Origin: Microcaldota archaeon
GTDB lineage: Archaea > Micrarchaeota > Micrarchaeia > Anstonellales > Anstonellaceae
Length of the DNA: 14,601 nucleotides
Assembly: GCA_026413805.1 (NCBI GenBank)
Contig: JAOAKE010000019.1
Location: 1-14,601 of the forward strand
Direction of reading: 5' to 3'
The notes under the pieces were generated by a model. That model was not told the DNA's origin. It did not search any database and worked only from the letters and a program-made list of their open reading frames with translations. A program made the position numbers and the translations under genes. Below are positions 5,416 through 12,670 of the stretch, one piece after another. Position 1 is the first letter of the stretch, and every line of letters starts with the position of its first letter.

Positions 5416-6099
5416 ATGGAATACAGCGGCCTATTGGAGCAGTTTGTGTTGAGCACTTCGAATTTTATGCGGAACATAATCGATGGCTTCTTCGCATTAG
5501 CCATTTTTCTTGCCATTATCTGGGTAGGCTTCTATGTTGCCACCTGGATTGGCGACCTTGCAAGAAAGTTCCTCAGGGGGATAAAGCTTGAGAAATTTTT
5601 GGAGGAGCACGGAATACACGACTCATTTGTTGGCTTTTCATTTAGCAGCATACTTGTAGTAGTCCTCAAGGTGTATATCGTCTTGGCATTCTTAGGGATA
5701 GCTGCCGAGGTAGTGCGGCTTCCTTTCTTGGTATCCCTTGCCCTTCAGGCAAGCGCATATTTCCCGATGCTAATCCAGGGGCTTGCCATATTGCTTGCTG
5801 CGCTGGTGGCAGGAGACTACATAACTGACAAGATAAAAGAGAGTAGGAAGATTCCATTTGCAAACACCCTTGCAATACTCATAGAGGTTTTCATTGCCTA
5901 CAATGCATTGGTAATTGCCATGCCCCTCCTTCTTCCCGCAGCCGACCCCTCGCTTTTGATATACTCTTTCCTGATAGTGCTGGGCGCATTTGGGCTGGCG
6001 CTCGGCTTGGGAGGCGCCATAGCAATTGGGCTTGGGCTGAAAGATGTTGTAAGCGAGGTGGCAAAAAAGAACAAGGACAAGTTCTCGCGCTTGATGTAA
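5416..6099 (+). CDS. Mechanosensitive-channel-like membrane protein (conserved TM_helix family, PF05552 type)
   Basis: 227 residues with about five membrane segments: 23-45, 78-97, 106-133, 147-175 and 181-207. The first segment ends in an aromatic and glycine stretch followed by GDLARKFLRGIKLEKFLEEHG, and the last is the glycine- and alanine-rich AFGLALGLGGAIAIGLGLKD. This repeated pattern resembles the pore-lining helix of MscS and the small proteins of the conserved TM helix family. The cytoplasmic beta domain of MscS is absent, so channel activity is inferred only. ATG at 5416-5418 is set by the strong GGGAGGTG 6 nt upstream; an in-frame TTG at 5362 would precede the promoter. The C terminus is basic. 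The gene ends 53 nt from the convergent gene, with a hairpin between them. Confidence 0.82.
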   Translation: MEYSGLLEQFVLSTSNFMRNIIDGFFALAIFLAIIWVGFYVATWIGDLARKFLRGIKLEKFLEEHGIHDSFVGFSFSSILVVVLKVYIVLAFLGIAAEVVRLPFLVSLALQASAYFPMLIQGLAILLAALVAGDYITDKIKESRKIPFANTLAILIEVFIAYNALVIAMPLLLPAADPSLLIYSFLIVLGAFGLALGLGGAIAIGLGLKDVVSEVAKKNKDKFSRLM

Positions 6100-6116
6100 G
6101 CCCAAAAATAATCGCT

Positions 6117-6154
6117 GGGCAGAATGCTGGGTGCTTTCTGCCCATGCATTTTTT
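6117..6154. terminator. Hairpin with T-rich flanks between convergent genes
   Basis: GGGCAGAA (6117-6124) pairs with TTCTGCCC (6136-6143) over 8 bp around an 11-nt loop. On the plus strand a T run follows at 6149-6154. On the minus strand the hairpin is followed by ATTATTTTT. It therefore looks able to end both the membrane protein gene and the 664-residue gene. Archaeal termination depends mainly on the U tract, so the stem may serve RNA stability instead. Confidence 0.5.
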
Positions 6155-8147
6155 ACATCAGAATGCGCTCAATTTCTTTTTTAGAAGCCAGAGCCAGCAC
6201 CAGCTTTCCATTGGACATTGCAAGCTTTAGGAGGGTGTTTTCAGCGGTGGGTTGGCTTAGCGCCTTTTCAAATTCCCTGCGCTGCCACTCTGACAAGAAG
6301 AGAAGCACTACTTTTTCTTTTCCTTTCAGGTCCACTGTGCGCTGGCCCTCCCTAAAAAGCACAATCTTTGCCTTGCCCTTTTCAATAGGTATGACATGGC
6401 TGCGCCTGAACAAAATGCCCCTTTCAAGCAGCAGGTCGTGGAGAAGCCGAAGGGCAGAAAGCTCTTCTGCTGAAAAATTGCCAGCGCATTTTTTAGGAAT
6501 GAACTTTCCTTCGCACTCAATAAACTCTCCCTGCTTTGAAAGCTGGCGAAGGGCAAAGACAAGGCTGCCTATGTCTGCTTCCTCGTCCTTTTTCAGCTTA
6601 AGCACGCCTGCCAAGGAGGGGCTTATTTCTTCAGGGGAGAGAGGAAGCAGATGCCCGCCGAGCCGCCGGTCTGCCTCAATGTATGCCTCCTGCAGCTGCT
6701 TGGCAGTTATGGAAAGCTTTCTTCGCTCGCCCTCTGCCAAATCGGGAAATTTTATTATGTAGCGCTCTTTTCTCCGTGCGCGAAGGAGAAAATGCATTGC
6801 AACCAGCAAAATTATGGCAGGGATTCCCAGCCTAATATATGCATCCAGTGGGCTTCCTCCCTCAAAAGAGAATTCGTAGCTTGCCTGCGCGCCGGAATAT
6901 GCAAAATTTAGGCGGTGCCTTCCAGGGGATGGGGCTGCCCAGACTACCAAGGTGCCGTTTGATGCATAATATTCTTTTTTCTCTCCAGAATCCAGCCAGA
7001 CTTGGACAGCGCCAGAGACTGGCCGATCCCCAAAATATGCAGAAAATTCAAGCCGGTTTCCCTCGGCAGACTTTGGCTCTATTTCCAGGCCAAGCGCCCG
7101 AACATAGGCAACTGCGTGCAGCCTTCCAAATTGGTCAACTACCTGCAGAAGGTAATCCCCGCCAGACGTAGCAGAAAAGGAAAAGCGGGATGCCCAATCG
7201 CCTTTTATCTTCCCACCTGCAATCTCTTGCTTTGCCACCTGCTCCCTTCCGCGATGCACAACTGCAAAAAAGCGGAGAAATCGGTCCTCTTCTTCCTTGT
7301 CGCTAATGGAGAACTCAAAGGCATGCTGGCTGCCAGCTATCACCTCGGAAGGCCCTTTTATCCTGCCTGCAAGTGCGCTGATTGGCCCGCTGTCAGCAAA
7401 CCTGCAGTTGTTTTGCGAAAGATAAACTGCACGGCAGTAGGATAGGTTGCCTTCTACTGGGACTGGCACTGTCATGTTTGCTGATTTTGCAGGAAATTCC
7501 ATGCCTTGGAAAAGCGAAAATATTGCGGCTTGTGCTGCCTTTCTTGCAGCCTCCTCTTCCTTGCCCGGCTCAAGCGCCACCAAGGTTGCATTGTGCTTTG
7601 CTGAAGATAGGTAAAGCTCGCCCTGCTCGTTTATTGCCCTGCCAGGCAGCGACCCTATTACTATGAGGCGGGTGTTTTTTTCTGCAAGCTGCCCGCTTGA
7701 ATTAAAAAAGGCCTGCGGGATTGCCCCTGTTGGCGCGATAACAACAGAGTCTTTCAGGCTCAGGGCTTCGCCAAGAGGGGCAAGGCGGGAAGAAAAGCCG
7801 CAGCGCGAAAGCTGCTTTGATATCAAAGAGGAAAGCCCTGGGCTAACCCCTGGCGCTGCAGGATGGTCCAAGACAACTATGTTTTTTTGTATTGGCTTGG
7901 GCGAGCAAAAGGCAAGAACACTGCCATTTTCAGGCGAAGAAAGGTAAAGATGCAAGACTGCGACCTTTTCATCTTTGCTGTCTGCCAGCCAAGCAGAATG
8001 AAGCCCAAAGACCACAGGGGAAGAGGCTGAGAGGTTGCCTCCCTGGCTTTCCTGCGCCTGCCCTTTTTCTTTTTCGGGCAGGTGAAAGATTAGTGCCAAG
8101 AGCAAAGCGGCGCCTATTAGCAGCGCAACCCCCACCCACCTTCGCAT
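6153..8147 (-). CDS. Unknown 664-residue surface protein with two membrane helices and a cytoplasmic C-terminal domain
   Basis: The N-terminal helix (residues 4-22) is followed by a large, presumably external region (about 25-433), a second helix (438-456) ending in RARRKER, and a charged cytoplasmic region (460-664). Seven N-glycosylation sequons (Asn 38, 74, 149, 186, 224, 234, 397) all lie in the external region; one more (557) is cytoplasmic. Residues ~85-165 alternate strands and helices (NIVVLDHPAAPG, KDSVVIAPTGAIP, TRLIVIGSLPG), like a Rossmann-type domain. Residues ~260-430 look like two beta-sandwich domains. The C-terminal part is helical with repeated Lys/Glu blocks. I recognise no family. 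A receptor, or an envelope protein with an internal regulatory tail, would fit this layout, but that is inference. The ATG lacks a ribosome site; a TTAAAG box about 26 nt upstream allows a leaderless transcript. Confidence 0.85.
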   Translation of the reverse strand: MRRWVGVALLIGAALLLALIFHLPEKEKGQAQESQGGNLSASSPVVFGLHSAWLADSKDEKVAVLHLYLSSPENGSVLAFCSPKPIQKNIVVLDHPAAPGVSPGLSSLISKQLSRCGFSSRLAPLGEALSLKDSVVIAPTGAIPQAFFNSSGQLAEKNTRLIVIGSLPGRAINEQGELYLSSAKHNATLVALEPGKEEEAARKAAQAAIFSLFQGMEFPAKSANMTVPVPVEGNLSYCRAVYLSQNNCRFADSGPISALAGRIKGPSEVIAGSQHAFEFSISDKEEEDRFLRFFAVVHRGREQVAKQEIAGGKIKGDWASRFSFSATSGGDYLLQVVDQFGRLHAVAYVRALGLEIEPKSAEGNRLEFSAYFGDRPVSGAVQVWLDSGEKKEYYASNGTLVVWAAPSPGRHRLNFAYSGAQASYEFSFEGGSPLDAYIRLGIPAIILLVAMHFLLRARRKERYIIKFPDLAEGERRKLSITAKQLQEAYIEADRRLGGHLLPLSPEEISPSLAGVLKLKKDEEADIGSLVFALRQLSKQGEFIECEGKFIPKKCAGNFSAEELSALRLLHDLLLERGILFRRSHVIPIEKGKAKIVLFREGQRTVDLKGKEKVVLLFLSEWQRREFEKALSQPTAENTLLKLAMSNGKLVLALASKKEIERILM

Positions 8148-8220
8148 ATTGACTTTTATCTATGTTAGGCTTTAACCACTTTCTGCTCTTTCAGATTGCA
8201 GCTTGCAAAATGGCTTGTGG

Positions 8221-9264
8221 CTATTGGCTATTTTGCTTTCCCGGTTGCCCTTGCTCGTTAGAAGGTTGCTCGTCATCATTTTGCAAGGAAGAAGATTCCT
8301 GATTCTTTGCCTGAAATACCTTATTGATAAGCTGCTGCCCAACCTCGTCTCTGCTCAGCTTCTCCACTACCACGTCAATTACCCTGAAATTTTCGGCGTT
8401 TGATTGCTCTAACCCGATTGGAGCGCTTGAAAATTCCCCATTAAACAAGAATTCCAACAGCCCTTCAGGGGTTCTCTGCTCCAGCTTCAAATTATTCGCA
8501 GCCCTTCCAATGGCAAGGTTGAGCGGAACCAAGGGCTTATTCGGGTCAGATGGGGAGTAAACTGGCCCTTTATCAGAAAATACCGATTCCACTGCCTTGG
8601 CAAAGCTCCTCAATTCTTCATCAGTTGCTTGCACCCCTATGCCCTCAAATCTCTTTTTGAGCCCATCAAAGAACTGCTTGGTTTTATCGGGGTCATTTGC
8701 GATTCCCTCAACCCACTTGACTTTATTGAAAGATTCGGGGTGAAGCTTTAGTTCCACTTTTCGCTCTTTTTGAGGGGGAGCTGTCTCTTCCTCTTGCTTG
8801 ACCTCCCCTATTATCTCGTGCATTATGCGAGACCAATAAACCTTGCTTTTTGCCCCGATTGACTTGTCCGACTGGATAAGCTCATCCATCTTCAAAAGGG
8901 CATCCTCAGCTGAAAGATCCCGCGCTGGCTCAAAAAACTTCCGCGTATATTTTTCTTCACGCACTGTCCACATCGCAAAAATGCACTGGAAGAGCTTGAA
9001 CTCGTTTTCGCTCAGCCCATCTTCTTTTTTCCAATCTGAGGAAAGAAAGCCCATTTCCTTCATGTAGCTGAGGACTTTTTCTTGCCTTGCCTCTGCCTTT
9101 TTCTTGTCAATCGCCGAATCCTTGTCAAATGAAAAGCCCTTTGCGCTCCAAGAAGTGCGCGGGGAATCCCTTATCTTCTCGGAGATGAGGACCGATTGCT
9201 TTGATATTTCCTCTGGAACCACTTTTTTGGATTCCTGTTGGGATTCTACTTGGAACAACAACAT
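8221..9264 (-). CDS. Hypothetical soluble protein, 347 residues
   Basis: No signal peptide or membrane segment is visible. The N-terminal ~60 residues are polar and probably disordered, followed by a helical region (KAEARQEKVLSYMKEMGF and the segment up to about residue 155), a Pro/Gln/Glu linker, a second helical region (FNKVKWVEGIANDPDKTKQF onward to about 315) and a low-complexity tail rich in Gln, Ser, Asn and Asp. I recognise no family. It directly follows cysS: its GTG alternative at 9271-9273 abuts the cysS stop, but ATG at 9262-9264 is preferred because AGGTGG (9270-9275, minus strand) sits 5 nt upstream, overlapping that stop codon. By eye its third codon positions are more A/T-rich than in cysS, like the gene at 12671-14582. 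Confidence 0.82.
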   Translation of the reverse strand: MLLFQVESQQESKKVVPEEISKQSVLISEKIRDSPRTSWSAKGFSFDKDSAIDKKKAEARQEKVLSYMKEMGFLSSDWKKEDGLSENEFKLFQCIFAMWTVREEKYTRKFFEPARDLSAEDALLKMDELIQSDKSIGAKSKVYWSRIMHEIIGEVKQEEETAPPQKERKVELKLHPESFNKVKWVEGIANDPDKTKQFFDGLKKRFEGIGVQATDEELRSFAKAVESVFSDKGPVYSPSDPNKPLVPLNLAIGRAANNLKLEQRTPEGLLEFLFNGEFSSAPIGLEQSNAENFRVIDVVVEKLSRDEVGQQLINKVFQAKNQESSSLQNDDEQPSNEQGQPGKQNSQ

Positions 9265-9273
9265 CCTAACCAC

Positions 9274-10662
9274 CTATTTTCTTCTCCATGCAGTTGTGCC
9301 GTCCTTCCTGTCCTCCAGCACCACCCCTGCAAGTGCAAGCTGCTCCCTTATTTTGTCTGCAAGGGCAAAGTCTTTTTTCCTTCTTGCCTCGTTCCTTTTT
9401 TCAATCAGCTGCGCTATTTCCTTTTCGCTGATTTCGGGTTTCTTCTTTTCAGGCGCCAGCCCGCACACTGCAAGCAGTTTTTCAAGAGTGGCTGCTGACT
9501 CTTTTGCCTCTCCCTCAGGCACGCTTCCCTCTGAGCAGGCAGCTGAAATGCGCTTTGCAAGCCCGAAAAGCACTGCCATCGCGCGAGGGGTGTCAAAATC
9601 ATTGTCCATGTGGGAGATGAACTCCTGCCGCGCTTTTTCTGCCTCTTTGAGAAGCCCTGATTTGCCTTTTGAATTGGAGGAATAGGCTTCTGCCGCGTGG
9701 ATTGCAGAGTGCAGCGTGGCAAGGGAATTCCCGGCAGATGAGATTGCACTTTCTGAAAAGTCAATGGGCGAGCGGTAGTGCGAGAGGGCAAAAAAGAGGC
9801 GGATTTGCTGCGGGGAGTATTTTTTCAAGGCCTCTTCAATCGTGATGAAGTTCCCAAGCGACTTTGCCATCTTCTCGCCATTCACAGTGAGGAACCCTGT
9901 ATGCATCCAAAATCGGACAAAGGGCTTGCCTGTGGCTGCCTCTGACTGGGCAATCTCGTTTTCATGGTGGGGGAAAATCAGGTCGCGCGCCCCTCCGTGT
10001 ATGTCTATTGTTTCTCCGAGCCTGCTTATGGACATTGCAGAGCACTCAATGTGCCAGCCAGGCCTGCCCCGCCCCCATGGAGAGTCAAAGGTTGCCCCTG
10101 GCTCTTCGCCAAGCTTCCACAGGCAGAAGTCCTGCGGGTTTTTCTTTTTCTCATCCACTTCAACCCGCGCCCCTGCCTTTATCTGCTGCAGGGACTGGCG
10201 GGAAAGCAGCCCGTATTTTTTGAATTTAAGGACGTCAAAGTAAACGCCGGATTCTGTCTTGTAGGCATAGCCTGACTTTTCAATCCTCTTTATTAGGCTT
10301 ATTATTTGCGGCATGGATTCGCTCACCCTCGGAGCCGCGTCGGGCTTCATGACTCCGAGGGCCTCGAACTCCTTTTCAGACTCCTCGGCGTATTTTTTTG
10401 CAAGCTCCAAGGGCAAAACGTGCCGCTCATGGGCGCGCTTTATGATTTTGTCGTCTATGTCCGTTATGTTCTGCACATAGGTGACGCTGTAGCCTCGGAA
10501 AATGAGGTAGCGGCGGATTATGTCAAATGCGACTATTGTCCTTGCGTGGCCAAGGTGCGACTTGTCATAAGGGGTTATGCCGCAGACATACATCCTTATC
10601 TTGTTGTTTTCATGCGGGGCAAGCTGCTCCAACTTGCCTGAAAGGGTGTTAAAGACTTTCAT
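9274..10662 (-). CDS. cysS: Cysteinyl-tRNA synthetase
   Basis: A class I aminoacyl-tRNA synthetase of 462 residues, the usual length, that charges tRNA-Cys in the cytoplasm. All key parts are present: Cys27 in MYVCGITPYD, the HIGH-type motif SHLGHAR (35-41), Cys207 in GWHIECSAMS, His232/His233 and the nearby Glu in LIFPHHENEIAQ (the zinc site), and the KMSKS-type loop GEKMAKSLGNF, here with Ala for the middle Ser as in some other members. The anticodon-binding helical domain follows, and the C terminus has the usual EKRNEARRKKDFALADKIRE helix. It starts at ATG 10660-10662, 12 nt after the preceding gene, with only a weak ribosome site, which suggests coupling. The next gene starts at or just past its stop, so it lies within an operon of otherwise unknown genes. 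Confidence 0.98.
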   Translation of the reverse strand: MKVFNTLSGKLEQLAPHENNKIRMYVCGITPYDKSHLGHARTIVAFDIIRRYLIFRGYSVTYVQNITDIDDKIIKRAHERHVLPLELAKKYAEESEKEFEALGVMKPDAAPRVSESMPQIISLIKRIEKSGYAYKTESGVYFDVLKFKKYGLLSRQSLQQIKAGARVEVDEKKKNPQDFCLWKLGEEPGATFDSPWGRGRPGWHIECSAMSISRLGETIDIHGGARDLIFPHHENEIAQSEAATGKPFVRFWMHTGFLTVNGEKMAKSLGNFITIEEALKKYSPQQIRLFFALSHYRSPIDFSESAISSAGNSLATLHSAIHAAEAYSSNSKGKSGLLKEAEKARQEFISHMDNDFDTPRAMAVLFGLAKRISAACSEGSVPEGEAKESAATLEKLLAVCGLAPEKKKPEISEKEIAQLIEKRNEARRKKDFALADKIREQLALAGVVLEDRKDGTTAWRRK

Positions 10663-10674
10663 GAAAACGACCGG

Positions 10675-11088
10675 CTAAACCGCTCGTATCTCAACGGACT
10701 TTTTGGCATAGTTTTGTATATGCGAATAGTCGCGGTAGTGCTGGTTGACTGTGACTACCACTGAGTAGGTGCCCGGAGGAGTCTGGAAATTGGAGCATAT
10801 GGAGAAGCTTACCGTCTTTTCCTTGGATGGAGGAAGCTCGCCGATGCGGATTTCCTTTATCTTTGCCATTCCGACGTTTTCAAACCCCAAGGACTTGGGA
10901 ACCTCTGCCAGGACAGAAGTAAGCACAGGAGAGTCGCTCACATTTTTTATTGACACTAGAAGCTCAAGCGAGCTTTCCTTCCTTGCGCTCAGCCTCACCG
11001 GGCGAAGGCTGGTTGAAATCTTGAAAGGCAAGCCCGGCTTGGTCGGCTCTTCTTTGCCTTTTCCAAAAAGCTCTTCAAGAAATCCCAT
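10675..11088 (-). CDS. Small beta-sandwich-like protein, function unknown
   Basis: 137 residues. After a short amphipathic start (MGFLEELFGKGKEEP) come alternating hydrophobic strands: LPFKISTSLRPVRL, SSLELLVSIKNVSDSPVLTS, IKEIRIGELPPSKEKTVSFS, GTYSVVVTVNQHYRDY and SVEIRAV. The order and the N-V-S-D-S-P turn resemble CARDB/immunoglobulin-like beta-sandwich domains that many archaea place on cell-surface proteins, but there is no signal peptide, so it is probably cytoplasmic. ATG at 11086-11088 has GGTGAT 6 nt upstream and is preferred over GTG 11095-11097. The upstream membrane protein gene ends only 10 nt away. I do not recognise a named family. Confidence 0.8.
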   Translation of the reverse strand: MGFLEELFGKGKEEPTKPGLPFKISTSLRPVRLSARKESSLELLVSIKNVSDSPVLTSVLAEVPKSLGFENVGMAKIKEIRIGELPPSKEKTVSFSICSNFQTPPGTYSVVVTVNQHYRDYSHIQNYAKKSVEIRAV

Positions 11089-11098
11089 GCAAATCACC

Positions 11099-11560
11099 TT
11101 AACCTTTCTTTCTTTTTACCTTCCTGCCCTCATGCTGCAGGCCTTTTGCCTCTCCTGAAGCATGCCTTGCGTGGTGGTGGCGCTGATGCGCCGACTGGAA
11201 TATGTGCTGAAAGTGCGGGACATCTGCAAGCGAGAGCTGGAAAAACATAAACAAGAGGAAGAGCAGCGCGCCTGCCTCAAGCAAAGAGGAAAGGGCGCGG
11301 GCAGCATTGGCAGAAAGCCCAAGCGAAGTGCCGAAAAGCTCAAGCGAAAAGCCTACCGCAAAGGAAATGGCTGAAAGCCCCACAAGGGCAGCATGCCCAA
11401 CGCTTCTCCACTTTGCATAGAAAAAGTGCACTGCAAGGTATTTCTTTGCCTTTTTCCAGTGATGCCAGTAGTAAAAGAAAAGGAAGGATGCCAAGATGGC
11501 AAGCACTGCCTTCAAAAGCAGGAGGGATGCGATTAGCTCAGCAGAATCAAAAGGCTCCAT
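11099..11560 (-). CDS. Three-helix membrane protein with a His/Lys-rich tail
   Basis: 153 residues. Membrane segments are at about 9-31, 57-78 and 84-108. Two aromatic/His clusters (YYWHHW after the first helix, VHFFYAKW before the second) lie at the membrane edge. The last ~40 residues carry many His and Lys, including QHIFQSAHQRHHHARH, and end in KVKRKKG. Clustered His may bind a metal, but no family is recognised. The frame is open to a TTG at 11581; ATG at 11558-11560 is preferred because it falls about 26 nt from a TTAATTAA-type TATA, as for a leaderless gene. It is followed after 10 nt by the beta-sandwich gene, so the two form an operon that leads into cysS. Confidence 0.78.
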   Translation of the reverse strand: MEPFDSAELIASLLLLKAVLAILASFLFFYYWHHWKKAKKYLAVHFFYAKWRSVGHAALVGLSAISFAVGFSLELFGTSLGLSANAARALSSLLEAGALLFLLFMFFQLSLADVPHFQHIFQSAHQRHHHARHASGEAKGLQHEGRKVKRKKG

Positions 11561-11580
11561 GGGTAAAATGTTCTTTGGCA

Positions 11581-11593
11581 AATTAATTAATTG
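11581..11593 (-). promoter_or_regulatory. TATA box of the membrane protein / cysS operon
   Basis: The minus strand reads AATTAATTAATT in the 64-nt gap behind the DUF457 gene. It is centred about 26 nt from the ATG at 11560, consistent with leaderless transcription of the downstream operon. Confidence 0.5.
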
Positions 11594-11624
11594 TTATGGA
11601 TTTTTTCCATGCCTTCCAGCGCAA

Positions 11625-12092
11625 TCATGCCAGCTTTAAGCACAGGTCAAGTAAGAAGTGGGAGAAGATGCCTGCTGCCACTGCAACTGCCAGCACCTCG
11701 CCTAAAATGAGCCATGAGGCTCCTGCGGCAAGGAACAAGAAAAAAAGGGAGTGGGTTATTCCGCGGTGCCGAAGGCGAAAGAAAAGGCCGAAAGCAAAAA
11801 GGGCAGCAAGAAAAATTGCCAAAAGCCAAAGAAAGCCTGGGAGTGCCAAGCCTTGCAAATAGGAAAGCCAAATGGCAAGCAGCACCGACCCGCCGAATGC
11901 AATGATGCGCAATAATGAAGATATCTTGCTGTTTTTGGCGTCTAAGTCAGGCAGCAGGGAGGCCGAGGCAGAAACCAAAGAAAATGCCAGAAGCTTCGTG
12001 GGCTGGAGCTGGAAAGCAAAGTGCGCCACTGCTGCCCCAAACAAAAACCCAGCGAGCATGTGGGACTTCCAGTCCAAGCCCATCTGCCTCAT
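11625..12092 (-). CDS. Membrane-bound metal-dependent hydrolase, YdjM/DUF457 family
   Basis: 155 residues with four to five membrane helices. It carries the family's metal-binding signatures in order: His11 in SHMLAGF, LLPDLD (46-51), RHRGITHS (108-115) and SHFLLD (144-149). These His/Asp residues are the presumed ligands of a membrane-embedded hydrolase fold; the natural substrate is unknown and a lipid is often suggested. The ATG at 12090-12092 overlaps the TGA of the upstream gene as ATGA, indicating translational coupling. A second ATG at 12081-12083 has GAGG a few bases upstream and is also possible. An open frame to 12128 would overlap the upstream gene further and adds no family sequence. 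Confidence 0.9.
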   Translation of the reverse strand: MRQMGLDWKSHMLAGFLFGAAVAHFAFQLQPTKLLAFSLVSASASLLPDLDAKNSKISSLLRIIAFGGSVLLAIWLSYLQGLALPGFLWLLAIFLAALFAFGLFFRLRHRGITHSLFFLFLAAGASWLILGEVLAVAVAAGIFSHFLLDLCLKLA

Positions 12093-12625
12093 TCGCTTGC
12101 CCGCAGGAGCCTGCGCATGTACCTGCAATACTGCTCGTGGTGGTGCTCCCTTTCCTGCTCCTTCATTGAAGTCAGGTTGGCGCTCAGGCGCATTATCTCG
12201 TAGTATGCCTCGCCGAAGGCAGAGTCCGCCGCAAGGGCTTCGTCCGGGGTGCGAATTTCAGTTGCTTCGCATAAAAGGGCGAGGTAGCGGAGCTGCTCCA
12301 AGGCTCGCTTTCCTGCCCTTGTAAGCCTTGCGCGCTCTTTTTTGCTTCCTTTGAACTTGGCCCTCAGCCAATTCAACCATGAAAGGATTTGCTCGTAGAG
12401 GATGGCAAAAAGCGAGGGTTGGGCAAGTTGCCTTTTCTCCACCTGCAAGGCAGGGGATTGCAACTCCACTGAAATGGTGGAGAGCATTTCCTGCTTTGGC
12501 AATATCACGGCTGCCTCTTTTGCAGGGTCAATGAAGCGCTCATCTTCCAAAAGCTTAGGCGAAAAGCGCTGCCTTCGGGCTGGCGGTGCCTGAATCTGCG
12601 CAGGAATTTTCTGGGCAATTTCCAT
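12089..12625 (-). CDS. Hypothetical helical protein, 178 residues
   Basis: A soluble, charged protein. The first ~70 residues are rich in Pro, Gln and Arg and look flexible. A moderately hydrophobic stretch follows (SLFAILYEQILSWLNWLRAK), which may be an amphipathic or membrane-associated helix, then a basic KGSKKERARLTRAGK segment and a long helical region ending EREHHHEQYCRYMRRLLRAS. No family is recognised. ATG at 12623-12625 is the first start after a TATA-like TTTTAAAC and would leave a short leader. Its TGA overlaps the ATG of the DUF457 hydrolase gene, so the two are probably made together and may work together. Confidence 0.75.
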   Translation of the reverse strand: MEIAQKIPAQIQAPPARRQRFSPKLLEDERFIDPAKEAAVILPKQEMLSTISVELQSPALQVEKRQLAQPSLFAILYEQILSWLNWLRAKFKGSKKERARLTRAGKRALEQLRYLALLCEATEIRTPDEALAADSAFGEAYYEIMRLSANLTSMKEQEREHHHEQYCRYMRRLLRASE

Positions 12626-12656
12626 GCTGGTCGCGTGTGCAATTACGAAAGCAAGG

Positions 12657-12668
12657 TTTAAAATATGA
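12657..12668 (-). promoter_or_regulatory. Putative TATA box for the 178-residue protein / DUF457 pair
   Basis: The minus strand reads CATATTTTAAAC in the 45-nt gap after the truncated gene. A start about 26 nt downstream would give a leader of roughly 11 nt. No ribosome site is obvious near the ATG. Confidence 0.4.
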
Positions 12669-12670
12669 CA

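Noticed and set aside
5181..5516. N-terminal extension of the cutA frame (about 112 residues)
   Set aside because: It runs antisense through the membrane gene's 5' region and straight through the tRNA gene; CutA similarity begins only at the ATG at 5180.
6124..6762. Plus-strand open frame of 212 codons opposite the 664-residue gene
   Set aside because: Ser/Arg/Phe-rich composition typical of an antisense frame, and it would start inside the terminator hairpin.
9104..9685. Plus-strand open frame of 193 codons
   Set aside because: Opposite the start of the 347-residue gene and the end of cysS; Ser/Phe-rich shadow without a ribosome site or motif.
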